A stretch of 64,000 nt of DNA from Amylibacter marinus (GCF_030160015.1 NZ_BSNN01000002.1:1172303-1236302), one strand, 5' to 3'; positions 9,144 to 18,838 are shown, counted from the stretch's first letter. Numbers and translations are program-made. Notes: generated from the sequence alone by a model not told the origin.

Positions 9144-10069
9144 TGGCTGTTCTTCTACTTGCCGAAGTTAACGGCGCTGACATTTCTGTTGACCAAACCG
9201 CCAAGGCCCTAACAGCCGTTGCATCACTGGGTGATGTAACCGTGCTATGCGCCTCTGCTGGCTGTGGTGATGCGGCGGCCACGGCGGCCACGCTTGATGG
9301 TGTTGCGCGCGTAATCTGTGCCGACGATGCGGCCTATGGCAATGGCCTAGCCGAGCCTGTGGCTGATTTGATCGCATCGCTTGCGGGCGACTATGATCAC
9401 ATTGTGGCCCCGGCTACCTCTTCTGCCAAAAACATCCTTCCCCGCGTTGCGGCATTGCTGGATGTGATGGTGATTTCTGATGTCACCGCCGTAGTTGATG
9501 GCGATACATTCGAGCGCCCAATCTATGCAGGCAACGCGATCCAAACCGTTAAATCATCCGATGCAAAGAAGGTTGTTTCTATCCGTACCGCAGGATTTGA
9601 TGGTGCTGGCGAAACAGGTTCTGCTGCTGTGGAAAATATTGCCGCTGTTGCAAACCCTGGCCTATCGGAATGGGTTGAGGACAAGGTGCAAGAATCAGAT
9701 CGCCCAGACCTGACCAGCGCAAAGGTGGTGGTATCTGGCGGTCGTGGTGTTGGATCTGAGGAAGACTTCAAGATCATCGAGGCCTTGGCAGACAAGCTAA
9801 ATGCAGCGGTTGGTGCATCGCGCGCAGCTGTGGATTCTGGCTATGCCCCCAATGATTGGCAAGTTGGACAAACAGGTAAGGTGGTTGCACCCGATCTCTA
9901 TATCGCCTGTGGTATCTCTGGTGCAATTCAGCACCTTGCAGGTATGAAAGATTCCAAAGTAATCGTGGCTATCAACAAAGACGAAGAAGCCCCGATTTTC
10001 CAAGTGGCTGATTATGGTTTGGTTGCAGACCTGTTCGACGCGGTTCCCGCCCTAACAGACGCACTATAA
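9143..10069 (+). CDS. etfA: Electron transfer flavoprotein subunit alpha
   Basis: EtfA is the FAD-binding partner of EtfB. The 308-residue protein has the N-terminal adenosine-binding-like domain ([11 protein letters not shown]) and a C-terminal FAD domain with [55 protein letters not shown] and [13 protein letters not shown]. These are the canonical flavin-contact segments. It follows etfB with a one-base overlap and is closed by the hairpin terminator just downstream, so etfBA is a two-gene transcription unit. Confidence 0.97.
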   Translation: MAVLLLAEVNGADISVDQTAKALTAVASLGDVTVLCASAGCGDAAATAATLDGVARVICADDAAYGNGLAEPVADLIASLAGDYDHIVAPATSSAKNILPRVAALLDVMVISDVTAVVDGDTFERPIYAGNAIQTVKSSDAKKVVSIRTAGFDGAGETGSAAVENIAAVANPGLSEWVEDKVQESDRPDLTSAKVVVSGGRGVGSEEDFKIIEALADKLNAAVGASRAAVDSGYAPNDWQVGQTGKVVAPDLYIACGISGAIQHLAGMKDSKVIVAINKDEEAPIFQVADYGLVADLFDAVPALTDAL

Positions 10070-10083
10070 GCCCCTGAAATACC

Positions 10084-10116
10084 AAAAGGCCCTCGCATTT
10101 GCGGGGGCCTTTTTTG
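10084..10116 (+). terminator. Rho-independent terminator after etfA
   Basis: A GC-rich stem AAGGCCCTCGC / GCGGGGGCCTT with a four-base ATTT loop is followed by a run of T on the + strand. One G-T wobble lies in the stem. It sits 15 bases after the etfA stop and in front of the convergent acyltransferase gene. The A run on the other side could let it work in both directions. Confidence 0.9.
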
Positions 10117-10145
10117 TGGCCTACGGGCCGCGTATGACAATGACG

Positions 10146-11012
10146 CTATTTCTTGCTTGGCTTCAACTTTAGTGTCTCTTCGCGCAAAAATGCCATCATA
10201 CCCTTGGAATCTTTCTCAAAGGGCTTTAACGCCTCTGGATCAATCAATTCCCCGATCACAGGGCTTTGGTTTTTGTTAAATGCTGCGCGGATTTCATACA
10301 AAAGTAGACTTTGGCGCAATGTGTCGCCCAGCTTGTTCGCTATGTGAAACAGCCGTGTGTTAGACCCTGTAAAATAGATCGGTAGAACCCGCGCGCCGGA
10401 TTGACGGATCATTTTTGAGGTGAAGGTCGCCCATTCACGCTCTTCCGGCTCGCCAAAAAATGTCGGCGATGTAGAAACAGTGCCCGCAGGGAACAGGGCG
10501 ATGCAATGCTGATCCTTTAGCGCCTGAACCGCCGCTTGGCGCATCTTGATGTTTTTTCGAACGCTGTCTTCCTCATGTGGGAAACTCACCGGCAGCAAAT
10601 ATTTCTCTACCCGTGTGACCCCCACCAACAATGCACGGGTCAGGATCTGGTAATCATCACGCACATGGCTGATCAAATGTGCCATCACGATGCCATCAAT
10701 CAACCCATGGGGATGATTGGAAACAATCACCAACGGCCCCTCTGCGGGAATACGCGCAATATCCTCTTTGGACGTGGTCAACTTGATGTTCATCTCTTCC
10801 AATACAGAGACCCAGAAATCAGGATCCTTGTTTGGATTGCGCTCCCATTTGCGCATTTTGTACAGCAGATAATAGCGCGCGGTTAGCGCTTCGACGATCG
10901 AAATAAACCAGCGTTTGTAAAATTGTGGAAAGGAGTTCGCATAAGTAAGATCAGATCGATCATATAGCTTGTTCGGATCAAAATCCTTTGGGTTTTGGTT
11001 TTGCTCTACCAT
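10146..11012 (-). CDS. Lysophospholipid-acyltransferase-like protein (PlsC family)
   Basis: The 288-residue product has the HxxxxD acyltransferase motif in SNHPHGLIDG and the second block FPAGTVSTSP. It therefore belongs to the glycerolipid acyltransferase superfamily, probably transferring acyl chains to a lysolipid at the membrane. The N-terminal ~70 residues are hydrophilic (Asp/Asn/Tyr rich), unlike true PlsC, so the acceptor may be something other than lysophosphatidate. The start overlaps the ptsH stop by one base, placing it at the end of the phosphotransferase operon. A second, more typical PlsC lies at 37.4 kb. Confidence 0.82.
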   Translation of the reverse strand: MVEQNQNPKDFDPNKLYDRSDLTYANSFPQFYKRWFISIVEALTARYYLLYKMRKWERNPNKDPDFWVSVLEEMNIKLTTSKEDIARIPAEGPLVIVSNHPHGLIDGIVMAHLISHVRDDYQILTRALLVGVTRVEKYLLPVSFPHEEDSVRKNIKMRQAAVQALKDQHCIALFPAGTVSTSPTFFGEPEEREWATFTSKMIRQSGARVLPIYFTGSNTRLFHIANKLGDTLRQSLLLYEIRAAFNKNQSPVIGELIDPEALKPFEKDSKGMMAFLREETLKLKPSKK

Positions 11013-11278
11013 TACTTTCCCTCACCAAAGTAGCCTTCAACCAACTCTTTAATCGCAATCCCCAGCTGCTCTGCTTGGGCACCCGATGTTTCCACCTCTA
11101 TATCACAGCCCTTTGAGGCCGCCAACATCATCAGCCCCATAATACTGTCACCGGAGACATCCAGCCCATCCTTGATCACAATAGCCTGTGCATCATGCTC
11201 TTCAACTGTGGCTACAAATTTTGCTGAGGCGCGGGCATGCAGGCCCTTTTCGTTGATTATAGTCAGGGTTTGTTTCAC
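11012..11278 (-). CDS. ptsH: Phosphocarrier protein HPr
   Basis: HPr relays phosphate from EI to EIIA domains. The 88-residue product has the active-site His14 in KGLHARAS and the regulatory serine at Ser45 in SGDSIMGLMML, the site that HprK phosphorylates. Because hprK is in the same cluster, Ser-phosphorylation is likely used here. No EI or sugar-specific EIIBC is encoded in the window. It lies 15 bases downstream of the EIIA gene and overlaps the acyltransferase gene by one base. Confidence 0.95.
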   Translation of the reverse strand: MKQTLTIINEKGLHARASAKFVATVEEHDAQAIVIKDGLDVSGDSIMGLMMLAASKGCDIEVETSGAQAEQLGIAIKELVEGYFGEGK

Positions 11279-11293
11279 TGAAACCTCTATTCT

Positions 11294-11689
11294 CTATATT
11301 CCAGCGGTGCCCTGGCAACAATTAATGTACTTGCGCCCCGCGTCCATGCTTGCCTGTAAGGCTTTCTCAACGCTCAGACCTCGCGATTTCGCCAGCTTTA
11401 TCAACATCGGAAGGTTGGCGCCATATAAAATGCGTCGCTGGCTGGGCATACAGGCCTTCATGGACAGATTAGAGGGCGAACCACCGAACATATCGGTCAC
11501 AACGATCACGCCATCCCCTTGGTCGACCTCGTTGGCGATTCTGCAGATCTCTTCTTGCTTAGAGCTTCGGTCGCATTCCGCCGCGATTGGCACAGCAACG
11601 ATGCCACGCTGGGGGCCCATTACGTGCTCAATTGCCGCTAAATATTCCTGCGCCAATCGGCCATGTCCGACTATCACAATACCTATCAA
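11294..11689 (-). CDS. PTS EIIA component, mannose/fructose (ManX-like) family
   Basis: The 131-residue single-domain EIIA starts MIGIVIVGHGRLAQEYL, with the phosphorylatable His9, and contains VIVVTDMFGGSPSNLSM, a family signature. In alphaproteobacteria this stand-alone EIIA acts together with HPr and HprK as a regulatory phosphorelay rather than in sugar uptake; no transport subunits are present here. Its start overlaps the rapZ stop by four bases. Confidence 0.93.
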   Translation of the reverse strand: MIGIVIVGHGRLAQEYLAAIEHVMGPQRGIVAVPIAAECDRSSKQEEICRIANEVDQGDGVIVVTDMFGGSPSNLSMKACMPSQRRILYGANLPMLIKLAKSRGLSVEKALQASMDAGRKYINCCQGTAGI

Positions 11690-12585
11690 AGCAAACCTAC
11701 TCCTGCATCTTTAGCTATGTCTGCACGGCGCTCTAGTTCACGATGACGCACCGAAATTTGCCACCCCAGGTCAGACAGCTGTGTTGCTAATTCTTGTGTA
11801 ACACAAACGGAACGATGCCGACCACCCGTACAGCCCAGACCGATTGTGAAATGTGCCTTACCCTCTTCGCGATAAGCTGGCAATAACATCTGCGCCATTT
11901 CCAACAATTTATTGAAAAATGGTAAATACCGCGTGTCTTCCTGGACATAGGCACGAACCAACGAATCCATGCCTGTTAGATCGCGCAAATCAGGGCTCCA
12001 GTACGGGTTGCGCAGAAACCGGCAATCCAAAACCATATCAACACCGCGCGGCACACCGCGTTTGTAAGAAAAGGAATGCACATTCACCGCCAAACCCTTG
12101 CTCAGCACACCACCAAACAGCTTGCCCACCTCTTCTTTCAAATCATGTGGGCTCATTTCTGATGTATCCAAATGCACATTGGCGCGCCTCTTTAGGCGCT
12201 GTAACAAATCTTTCTCGCGGGTAATGCCGTCGCTCGGGGCGCCATCGGGGGCCGATGGATGTCTGCGACGCGTCTCGCTATAGCGGCGCAGCAAAACCTC
12301 TTCGCCACAATCAATATAGAACAAGGATACCTCTACATCTTCGCGCGCGGATAGGGTTTCTAACAGCTCCAGCACCCCGCGGACACTAAAATCGCGGGTG
12401 CGCATATCCACCGATAAAACCAAACCACGTTGTAATATCGGCCCCTTAACCAATCGGGGCATCAATGAAATCGGTAAATTCTCGATGGTTTCAAACCCCA
12501 AATCCTCGAAACTGTTCACCGCAGTACTGCGCCCCGCCCCCGAGGGGCCGGTGATCAAAACAACAGTAGAGGGTTGGGTATTCAT
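11686..12585 (-). CDS. rapZ: RNase adapter protein RapZ (YvcJ family)
   Basis: RapZ is a nucleotide-binding adapter. In enterobacteria it directs RNase E to the small RNA GlmZ, while in other groups its target is not settled. The 299-residue product has a P-loop in which Lys is replaced by Arg (ITGPSGAGRSTAVN), a second nucleotide-binding block (DMRTRDF), and the C-terminal domain with FSYKRGVPRGVDMVLDCRFLRNP and IGLGCTGGRHRSVC. The Arg P-loop is common in alphaproteobacterial members. It sits between hprK (14 bases upstream) and the EIIA gene, the usual arrangement. Confidence 0.95.
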   Translation of the reverse strand: MNTQPSTVVLITGPSGAGRSTAVNSFEDLGFETIENLPISLMPRLVKGPILQRGLVLSVDMRTRDFSVRGVLELLETLSAREDVEVSLFYIDCGEEVLLRRYSETRRRHPSAPDGAPSDGITREKDLLQRLKRRANVHLDTSEMSPHDLKEEVGKLFGGVLSKGLAVNVHSFSYKRGVPRGVDMVLDCRFLRNPYWSPDLRDLTGMDSLVRAYVQEDTRYLPFFNKLLEMAQMLLPAYREEGKAHFTIGLGCTGGRHRSVCVTQELATQLSDLGWQISVRHRELERRADIAKDAGVGLL

Positions 12586-12599
12586 TCTGAAGCCTGTTA

Positions 12600-13028
12600 C
12601 TATCCCTGTGGAGTGCCGCCTATCGCTAGCTGTTTTATTACATAGTGTAAGTGTGGGATATTTTTAGCGTGAATCAAGCGAACTCTCAATTGTTTGAACA
12701 CTGCGTGATGCTTTTTGGGTAGCCGCTCAGGTTCTTCCTGATCCAAATCCACCACCAATTGCAATGGCCGAGGCCCAGACAATCTAGCATCTATCAATCC
12801 CACGCCGCGTACCTCGATCTTGGCGATTGCGGTTTGAGGGGGCGAGATCATTATGTCCGTGCCGTGCGAATCTATCTCGACCATATCGTCGCAAATCAGC
12901 CCCGCACCGACGCCCATACAGGCCAGCGCCAAATGAGATTTTCCCTGCCCCGAGGCACCAGAAATTAAAACCCCAAAGTTTCCAAAACAAATACCACTAG
13001 CGTGCATATGCCCGCGCGTCAGGATCAT
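12600..13028 (-). CDS. hprK: HPr kinase/phosphorylase, short alphaproteobacterial form
   Basis: HprK phosphorylates HPr on its regulatory serine and can reverse this. I place the start at the ATG at 13028, which overlaps the chvG stop (ATGA) and gives 142 residues, instead of a longer frame running into chvG. The protein consists only of the C-terminal kinase domain: Walker A GASGQGKS (about residues 24-31), ICDDMVEI, and the family motif EVRGVGLIDAR. The N-terminal domain of Gram-positive HprK is absent, as is normal for alphaproteobacteria. Coupling to chvG ties the phosphotransferase module to the two-component system. Confidence 0.93.
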   Translation of the reverse strand: MILTRGHMHASGICFGNFGVLISGASGQGKSHLALACMGVGAGLICDDMVEIDSHGTDIMISPPQTAIAKIEVRGVGLIDARLSGPRPLQLVVDLDQEEPERLPKKHHAVFKQLRVRLIHAKNIPHLHYVIKQLAIGGTPQG

Positions 13029-14704
13029 AGGAACGCAGGCAGGCCAACCACAAAGCGCGCGCCTAAAACCTCGCTCTGTCCGCCCTCTTGGCCACTGCGG
13101 ATATTCTCTGCCCATATCGTACCGCCATGGGCCTCGATAATCTGCTTGGATATCGCCAAACCCAGCCCCGAATGCGTGCCAAAATCATCTGTCGGCCGCT
13201 GGGAATAAAAACGGCGAAAAATATCCTCAAGGCTGTCCTCGGGAATGCCCGGTCCGGTATCCTCGACCACCGCTAAAATGCGATTGCCCCGCACCCGCGC
13301 CCATACACGAATGGCATCATTTTCCACACAGAACGACGCCGCATTGGTCACCAGATTCACAAATACCTGCGCCAGCCGCTCTTCCAACCCTTCAAACATG
13401 ATCGGTCGGGTCGGGCCCTCCCAGAATAGATCAACGCCGTTTTTATTGGCCTCGATGCGGTGAAATTCTACGATGTTACTTAGCATCTTACCCAAATCAA
13501 AGGCCTCGGTCTCTTCTTTCACCAATTCCGCATCCAGACGTGATGCATTGGATATATCAGAAACCAAGCGATCGAGGCGCTGAACATCCATTTCCAGAAT
13601 ATCCAACAGCTTGCGTCGCCCAGTGTCATCGCGCGCAACACGCAATGTTTCGACCGCCGATCGCATCGAAGCCAGCGGGTTTTTAATCTCATGGGCCACA
13701 TCCGCGGCAAAGCTCTCGTTGGTTTCTATGCGGCTATAGAGCGCCTGTGTCATATCCCCCATGGCCGCCGCCAAACGCCCAACCACATCATGACGTCCCG
13801 CCAAATCAGGGATCAGCACCTTGCGCGCATCCTCTTGGCCCAGCTCTGCGGTTTTGCCGATTTCGGCGGCACGCGCCAGATCATTCAGCGGATCAGTGAT
13901 AGAGCGCGCCAACACCACCGCAAAACAAAAGGACACAAACAATGACAACCCGAAGAAGGCAAAAATCCCGCGGGTACGCGCCGACAAAATACTGCTCAGC
14001 AACCCACGCGGCGTGGTCAGCACAATATAGCCCACCTCTTGCCCATCAAAAGAGATGCTGCGCGCAACGCCCAACACCGTGTCATCACCGCGCAACACCG
14101 CCGATTGCACCTTTTGATTGCCCTGCGATAGCAATGTTAGCAAAACTGTGTTGAATTCCTCTGGTTCCATCACATCATCAATCGGCAGACGATCACCCTG
14201 CATCACCTCGATCAGCATCCTCAACAGTTCAGGCGTACCAGACATGGCCCCCTCAGCCTCCGAAACCTGTGATGCATTCTGAAATGGTCGCGCCGCCTTC
14301 TCTCCGATTTTATCAAGAACGTCCGAATACAATACCAGTCCCGCGCTTGAATTTTGTGGCAACCCCTCCATAGCCTGTAGCAAGCTGGTGTTCATATCCG
14401 CCGCACGGGCCTCGGGCATCACCCTTAGGGCGTATTCGATCACACTTTTTTGCAAATCCGCCTGTTGCTCGATATAGCCGCGCAGCAGGTTCAAGGTCTT
14501 GTTTTGTGGTTGGGTAATAAACAAAACCCCAATCAGAAACAGACCCGTAGCGATAAAACTGGTTAGGAAAATTCTACGCACCAGATTAAAGCTGCGAAAT
14601 ATTCGGAAAGCGCCGCTATGATTGTTGTCCCCTGCCGAGACGATAAGATCGGGATTCCCAACCCATCCATCTATGGATTGCAACTCTTTTTCATTCTCGG
14701 CCAA
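13025..14704 (-). CDS. chvG: Sensor histidine kinase ChvG
   Basis: ChvG (ExoS in Sinorhizobium) senses envelope or acid-related signals and phosphorylates ChvI. The 559-residue protein has membrane segments at about 43-63 and 247-267 flanking a ~180-residue periplasmic sensor, a HAMP linker, the phospho-acceptor His338 in DVAHEIKNPLASMRS, and an ATPase domain with VNLVTNAASF, VVEDTGPGIPE and SGLGLAISK. The N-terminal cytoplasmic tail of ~40 residues is typical. It lies 20 bases after chvI, with hprK overlapping its end. Confidence 0.95.
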   Translation of the reverse strand: MAENEKELQSIDGWVGNPDLIVSAGDNNHSGAFRIFRSFNLVRRIFLTSFIATGLFLIGVLFITQPQNKTLNLLRGYIEQQADLQKSVIEYALRVMPEARAADMNTSLLQAMEGLPQNSSAGLVLYSDVLDKIGEKAARPFQNASQVSEAEGAMSGTPELLRMLIEVMQGDRLPIDDVMEPEEFNTVLLTLLSQGNQKVQSAVLRGDDTVLGVARSISFDGQEVGYIVLTTPRGLLSSILSARTRGIFAFFGLSLFVSFCFAVVLARSITDPLNDLARAAEIGKTAELGQEDARKVLIPDLAGRHDVVGRLAAAMGDMTQALYSRIETNESFAADVAHEIKNPLASMRSAVETLRVARDDTGRRKLLDILEMDVQRLDRLVSDISNASRLDAELVKEETEAFDLGKMLSNIVEFHRIEANKNGVDLFWEGPTRPIMFEGLEERLAQVFVNLVTNAASFCVENDAIRVWARVRGNRILAVVEDTGPGIPEDSLEDIFRRFYSQRPTDDFGTHSGLGLAISKQIIEAHGGTIWAENIRSGQEGGQSEVLGARFVVGLPAFL

Positions 14705-14724
14705 CAGATTTCCAGTCGTGCAGG

Positions 14725-15429
14725 TTAACTCTCGGTGTATCGGTATCCGATACCATATAATGTCTCTATTGCACTAAAATCTTCGTCAGCAGAGCGCATT
14801 TTCTTGCGCAGGCGCTTAATGTGGCTGTCAATAGTACGATCATCAACATAAACCTGATCATTATACGCCAAATCCATCAACTGATCGCGGCTTTTTACAA
14901 ACCCAGGGCGCACAGCCAATGCATGCAGCAGCAAAAACTCTGTAACCGTTAGATTGACCGGCTTGCCACACCAAGTAACAGAATGGCGCATTGGATCCAT
15001 TGTCAGACGTCCACGCTCAATCAATTCATCATCAGGGGCGCGAGCGGTATCCTCAATATCATCAGCGGCACCGCGGCGTAGCAACGCTTTTATGCGCTCA
15101 ACCAGTAGGCGCTGAGAGAACGGTTTTTTGATATAATCGTCTGCCCCCATTCGCAGCCCCAACACCTCGTCAATCTCGTCGTCCTTTGAGGTTAGAAAAA
15201 TGACGGGAATTTGCGATATCTGGCGCACCCGCGTTAGCAGATCCATCCCATCCATGCGCGGCATCTTTATGTCAAACACCGCTAAATCAGGCAATGCGCC
15301 ATTGGAAATCGCGGTCCAGGCCTCTAGACCGTCATTGTATTTTTCTACATCAAATCCTTCTGCCTCTAATGTCATAGAGACCGAGGTCAGGATATTTTGA
15401 TCGTCATCAACCAGTGCAATTTTCGCCAT
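14725..15429 (-). CDS. chvI: Response regulator ChvI (OmpR family)
   Basis: ChvI is a DNA-binding regulator controlling envelope, exopolysaccharide and central-carbon genes. I choose the ATG at 15429 ([17 protein letters not shown]), giving 234 residues, because relatives begin there; an ATG 30 bases upstream would add an unconserved extension. Asp53 in [12 protein letters not shown] is the phosphorylation site, and the C-terminal winged helix includes [19 protein letters not shown] and [13 protein letters not shown]. It is divergent from pckA, with paired half-sites in between. Confidence 0.95.
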   Translation of the reverse strand: MAKIALVDDDQNILTSVSMTLEAEGFDVEKYNDGLEAWTAISNGALPDLAVFDIKMPRMDGMDLLTRVRQISQIPVIFLTSKDDEIDEVLGLRMGADDYIKKPFSQRLLVERIKALLRRGAADDIEDTARAPDDELIERGRLTMDPMRHSVTWCGKPVNLTVTEFLLLHALAVRPGFVKSRDQLMDLAYNDQVYVDDRTIDSHIKRLRKKMRSADEDFSAIETLYGIGYRYTES

Positions 15430-15718
15430 TATTCCGCAAAACTTTCTATATTCACCCAATTTCGCCCCATAGAAGGAACGAATTATCTACCACCTCTCCT
15501 TAAAGGAGATTAAGAAATAATGATATTCCCTATTTATTTAAAAACACTACCCTATGGCCCGCCCAAATCAAGTACCGAGTTGGTTTGTGTAACTGTTCTG
15601 TAACGTTTCTACCGGTAGATGGGGCAATACGCCCTATTTATAGCTGTCGACTCACTAGAAACCATTGGGTATAGCTCGATTACCAAAGCAAGACGAAAGC
15701 ATCATGAAGGAGCACATA
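15430..15718 (+). promoter_or_regulatory. chvI-pckA divergent regulatory region with tandem 11-bp half-sites
   Basis: This 289-base AT-rich gap separates two divergent genes. At 15588-15598 and 15599-15609 stand two adjacent direct repeats, TGTAACTGTTC and TGTAACGTTTC, identical at 9 of 11 positions and exactly one helical turn apart. That is the architecture bound by OmpR/PhoB-type dimers. A TACCGGTA palindrome follows at 15610-15617. The pckA ribosome site AAGGAG is at 15707-15712, six bases before the chosen ATG. Binding of ChvI here is inferred from layout and from reports that ChvI homologs affect pckA. Confidence 0.6.
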
Positions 15719-17323
15719 ATGGATTTCGGTCGTTTTAACCCCGCGGAAAAACTCGAGAAAATGGGAATTACTGGGCTAAAAGCAGTCCATTATAACCTAC
15801 TTGAGCCGCAAATTATTCAAGAATCCCTTAAAAGAGGCGAGAGCGATCTCGGACAAGGGGGCGCATTATTGGTTGAAACTGGCGAATATTCAGGCCGTTC
15901 CCCCAAAGATAAGTTCGTGGTTAACGAACCATCGGTTCAAGATAGCGTATGGTGGGAAAACAACCCCCCCCTTGAAATGGATGCGTTCGAACAACTGAAA
16001 ACAGATATGTTTGCACATATGTCTGGCCGCGAATATTTTGTGCAAGACCTTTTCGCAGGGTCAGACCCAGAACACCGCCTAAACACCCGCATGATCACAG
16101 AGCTGGCATGGCATAACCTGTTTATTCGCCACATGTTGCGCCGCCCAGAACAGGCCGAGCTTGAAACATTCGCCCCCGAATTCACAGTCGTAAATTGCCC
16201 ATCATTCAAGGCAGACCCTGAAAAACATGGCTGTCGTTCCGAAGTCGTGATCGCCATTTCCTTCGAACAAAAGCTGATCCTGATTTGCGGCACCGAATAT
16301 GCCGGTGAAAACAAAAAATCGATCTTCTCGATCATGAATTACCTATTGCCCGCCAAAGGCGTGATGCCAATGCATTGCTCTGCCAACCACGAAATTGGCA
16401 ACCCAGACGAAACGGCCGTGTTCTTTGGCCTATCTGGCACTGGTAAAACCACCCTTTCTGCCGATCCCAATCGCACGCTATTAGGCGATGACGAGCACGG
16501 CTGGTCAGACAACACCACCTTCAATTTCGAAGGCGGCTGTTATGCCAAAACCATTTCTCTATCTGCCGAGGCCGAGCCTGAAATTTTCGCAACCACATCC
16601 AAGTTTGGCACCGTGATCGAAAATATGGTCTACGACCCCTACACCAAAGAATTGGATTTTGAAGACGATAGCATCACCGCCAACATGCGCTGTGCATATC
16701 CCCTCGATTACATCTCTAACGCATCCGAAACAGCCATTGGCGGCACGCCTAAAAACATCATCATGCTGACCTGTGATGCTTTTGGTGTTTTACCCCCAAT
16801 TTCGCGCCTAACACCAGCACAGGCCATGTACCACTTCTTGTCTGGCTTCACATCCAAGGTGGCAGGTACAGAGCGTGGCGTTACAGAACCACAATCGACA
16901 TTCTCGACCTGCTTTGGAGCCCCGTTCATGGCCCGCCGACCAGAGGTATATGGCGCGCTACTGCGGGATAAAATCGCATCCAATGGCGCCACCTGCTGGT
17001 TGGTAAACACCGGCTGGACAGGCGGAGCATATGGCACTGGATCGCGCATGCCCATCAAGGCAACCCGCGCCCTCTTAACGGCGGCGCTGAATGGATCTTT
17101 GAACAGTGTTGATTTCCGCAAGGATGCGAATTTCGGGTTCGAGGTTCCAACAGCCGTCGCCGGGGTTGATTCCCAACTGTTGAACCCGCGTGCGACATGG
17201 GCCAGTGGCGATGCCTATGATGCCGCTGCCGCGCGCTTGGTTGCCATGTTCTCGGATAATTTCGAGCAATACGAACAACACGTTAGCGCAGATGTTTTGG
17301 ATCAGGCCATCAAAGCCTGCTAA
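15719..17323 (+). CDS. pckA: Phosphoenolpyruvate carboxykinase (ATP)
   Basis: PckA converts oxaloacetate and ATP to phosphoenolpyruvate, CO2 and ADP, the first step of gluconeogenesis. I use the ATG at 15719 ([16 protein letters not shown]), which has AAGGAG six bases upstream and gives 534 residues, the normal size; an upstream ATG at 15665 would add an unconserved 18 residues. Signatures are [30 protein letters not shown] (kinase-1a loop) and GDDEHGW. The gene diverges from chvI and ends at a perfect hairpin terminator. Confidence 0.97.
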   Translation: MDFGRFNPAEKLEKMGITGLKAVHYNLLEPQIIQESLKRGESDLGQGGALLVETGEYSGRSPKDKFVVNEPSVQDSVWWENNPPLEMDAFEQLKTDMFAHMSGREYFVQDLFAGSDPEHRLNTRMITELAWHNLFIRHMLRRPEQAELETFAPEFTVVNCPSFKADPEKHGCRSEVVIAISFEQKLILICGTEYAGENKKSIFSIMNYLLPAKGVMPMHCSANHEIGNPDETAVFFGLSGTGKTTLSADPNRTLLGDDEHGWSDNTTFNFEGGCYAKTISLSAEAEPEIFATTSKFGTVIENMVYDPYTKELDFEDDSITANMRCAYPLDYISNASETAIGGTPKNIIMLTCDAFGVLPPISRLTPAQAMYHFLSGFTSKVAGTERGVTEPQSTFSTCFGAPFMARRPEVYGALLRDKIASNGATCWLVNTGWTGGAYGTGSRMPIKATRALLTAALNGSLNSVDFRKDANFGFEVPTAVAGVDSQLLNPRATWASGDAYDAAAARLVAMFSDNFEQYEQHVSADVLDQAIKAC

Positions 17324-17341
17324 AACAACCTCAGAATCTCC

Positions 17342-17370
17342 TAAAACCCGCCCCGAGCGGGTTTTATTTT
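17342..17370 (+). terminator. Rho-independent terminator after pckA
   Basis: A ten-base perfect stem, TAAAACCCGC / GCGGGTTTTA, has a five-base loop CCCGA and is followed by TTTT. It begins 18 bases after the pckA stop. The A-rich left arm also gives a U run in the opposite direction. Confidence 0.9.
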
Positions 17371-17396
17371 GCCCAAATTTTCCCTAATCTAGCTCA

Positions 17397-17783
17397 ATGT
17401 ATAAATTTCTTGTTCTATGCGCCCTGCCCCTATCTGCCTGCGCGGCCGATGAAACCATTTCTGGCTATGTAGATGCAGATGCCATATGGGTCTTGCGGCA
17501 AATGGATCAGCAACCCGTGCACGCCCAAATCACCCTTCAGTTCCCAGCCAAGGGTCAAGCGCGCGGGCAAGCCCCCTGCAACAGCTATCACGCCCAGCAA
17601 ACAGCGCCTCTGCCGTGGTTTCAGCTGGGCCCCATCGCTGCAACCAAACGCGCATGCCCAGACCTGCCCTTAGAAACCCGCTATTTTTCCGCCCTTAGCC
17701 GCGCCACGATGGCCGAAAGCACCGGCAACACGCTGATACTATCCGATGATGATGGGCTGGAATTGATCTACCAGCGTCGCTAA
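17397..17783 (+). CDS. META/HslJ-like domain lipoprotein
   Basis: The 128-residue product begins with a short lipoprotein signal (MYKFLVLCALPLSACAAD), with Cys15 as the likely acylated residue in the LSAC lipobox. The mature part has META/HslJ-like features: APCNSYHAQQ, WFQLGPIAATKRACPD and a final strand LILSDDDGLELIYQR. META proteins are small outer-membrane or periplasmic lipoproteins linked to stress tolerance, and their molecular role is not established. It follows the pckA terminator, so it probably has its own promoter or low readthrough expression. Confidence 0.8.
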   Translation: MYKFLVLCALPLSACAADETISGYVDADAIWVLRQMDQQPVHAQITLQFPAKGQARGQAPCNSYHAQQTAPLPWFQLGPIAATKRACPDLPLETRYFSALSRATMAESTGNTLILSDDDGLELIYQRR

Positions 17784-17833
17784 ATTCGTGATTTGATGCG
17801 TGACAAACCAGCTAGAAAGGCTAGTGTCAGCCT

Positions 17834-18838
17834 ATGACAAAACGCCTAACTCTCCGAGACATAGCCGAAGCCGCCGGCGTCAGCGAAATGACCGCATCAC
17901 GTGCATTACGCAATGCTGGTGATGTATCTGATCGCACCCGCAAGCGTGTAAAAGAGGCAGCAGACCAGCTGGGCTATGTACGCAACAAAATCGCCGGCTC
18001 TTTAGCCTCGAGCAAAGTCGATCTGGTCGGCGTGGTTATACCCAGCGTCAAAAGCTATGTATTCTCCGAAGTTCTAGATGGTATTTCCAGCGTCCTTGCG
18101 GACACCAATCTGCGGCCGGTTTTTGGGCTGACCAATTACGATCTAAAAACCGAAGAAGATGTCATTAACGAAATGCTGTCATGGCGCCCCAGCGGCCTGA
18201 TCATCGCTGGCCTAGAACACACCGATACCGCAGCGCGCATGTTGCACGCAACGGATACGCCCGTGATCGAGATCATGGATACCGATGGTACCGCCATCGA
18301 TGCATGCGTGGGTATTTCGCACTATCAAGCCGGCTATGATATGGCCGATACAATCCTGCAAAAGGGTTACCGTAACATCGGCTTTATTGGTACGAAAATG
18401 GAGAGCGACTTTCGCGCCACCAAGCGGTTAAACGGCTTTCGTGATCGCCTAGAACAAGATGAAATCTCCCTGATCGATCAAAAACTATATTCATCCGGTT
18501 CCTCAATTGAAAACGGCAAGCGCTACACCGACGCCCTCATACGGCAAAACCCCAATATGGACTGCATCTATTGCTCGAATGATGTCAGCGCCGTTGGCGC
18601 ATTAATGTATTGCATCGAGAACAAGCTATCAGTACCCGATGATCTGGCATTGGTCGGATTTAACAACCTTAACCTGCTGGATGGCCTGCCCGTTAATCTG
18701 GCCACGATGGATTCCATGCGCTTCGAAATCGGCCGACGGGCGGCGCAAATTGTGATTGATCGCAACGCCACCCCTCCCTTATCCCCCCCTAGGGTGCAAC
18801 AACTATCCCCCAAGATCATCACCGGCAACAGCCTGTAA
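17834..18838 (+). CDS. LacI-family transcriptional regulator
   Basis: The 334-residue protein opens with a LacI helix-turn-helix and hinge (LTLRDIAEAAGVSEMTASRA, then QLGYVRNKIAGSLAS) and continues with a periplasmic-binding-like sensor domain (VGVVIPSVKSYVFSEVLDGI, IYCSNDVSAVGALMYC, DDLALVGFNN). It most resembles the GntR-type gluconate repressors of this family. No obvious sugar or gluconate target gene is adjacent: pckA-META lies upstream and the Tag-like gene converges downstream. Its regulon probably lies elsewhere. Ligand unknown. Confidence 0.9.
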   Translation: MTKRLTLRDIAEAAGVSEMTASRALRNAGDVSDRTRKRVKEAADQLGYVRNKIAGSLASSKVDLVGVVIPSVKSYVFSEVLDGISSVLADTNLRPVFGLTNYDLKTEEDVINEMLSWRPSGLIIAGLEHTDTAARMLHATDTPVIEIMDTDGTAIDACVGISHYQAGYDMADTILQKGYRNIGFIGTKMESDFRATKRLNGFRDRLEQDEISLIDQKLYSSGSSIENGKRYTDALIRQNPNMDCIYCSNDVSAVGALMYCIENKLSVPDDLALVGFNNLNLLDGLPVNLATMDSMRFEIGRRAAQIVIDRNATPPLSPPRVQQLSPKIITGNSL

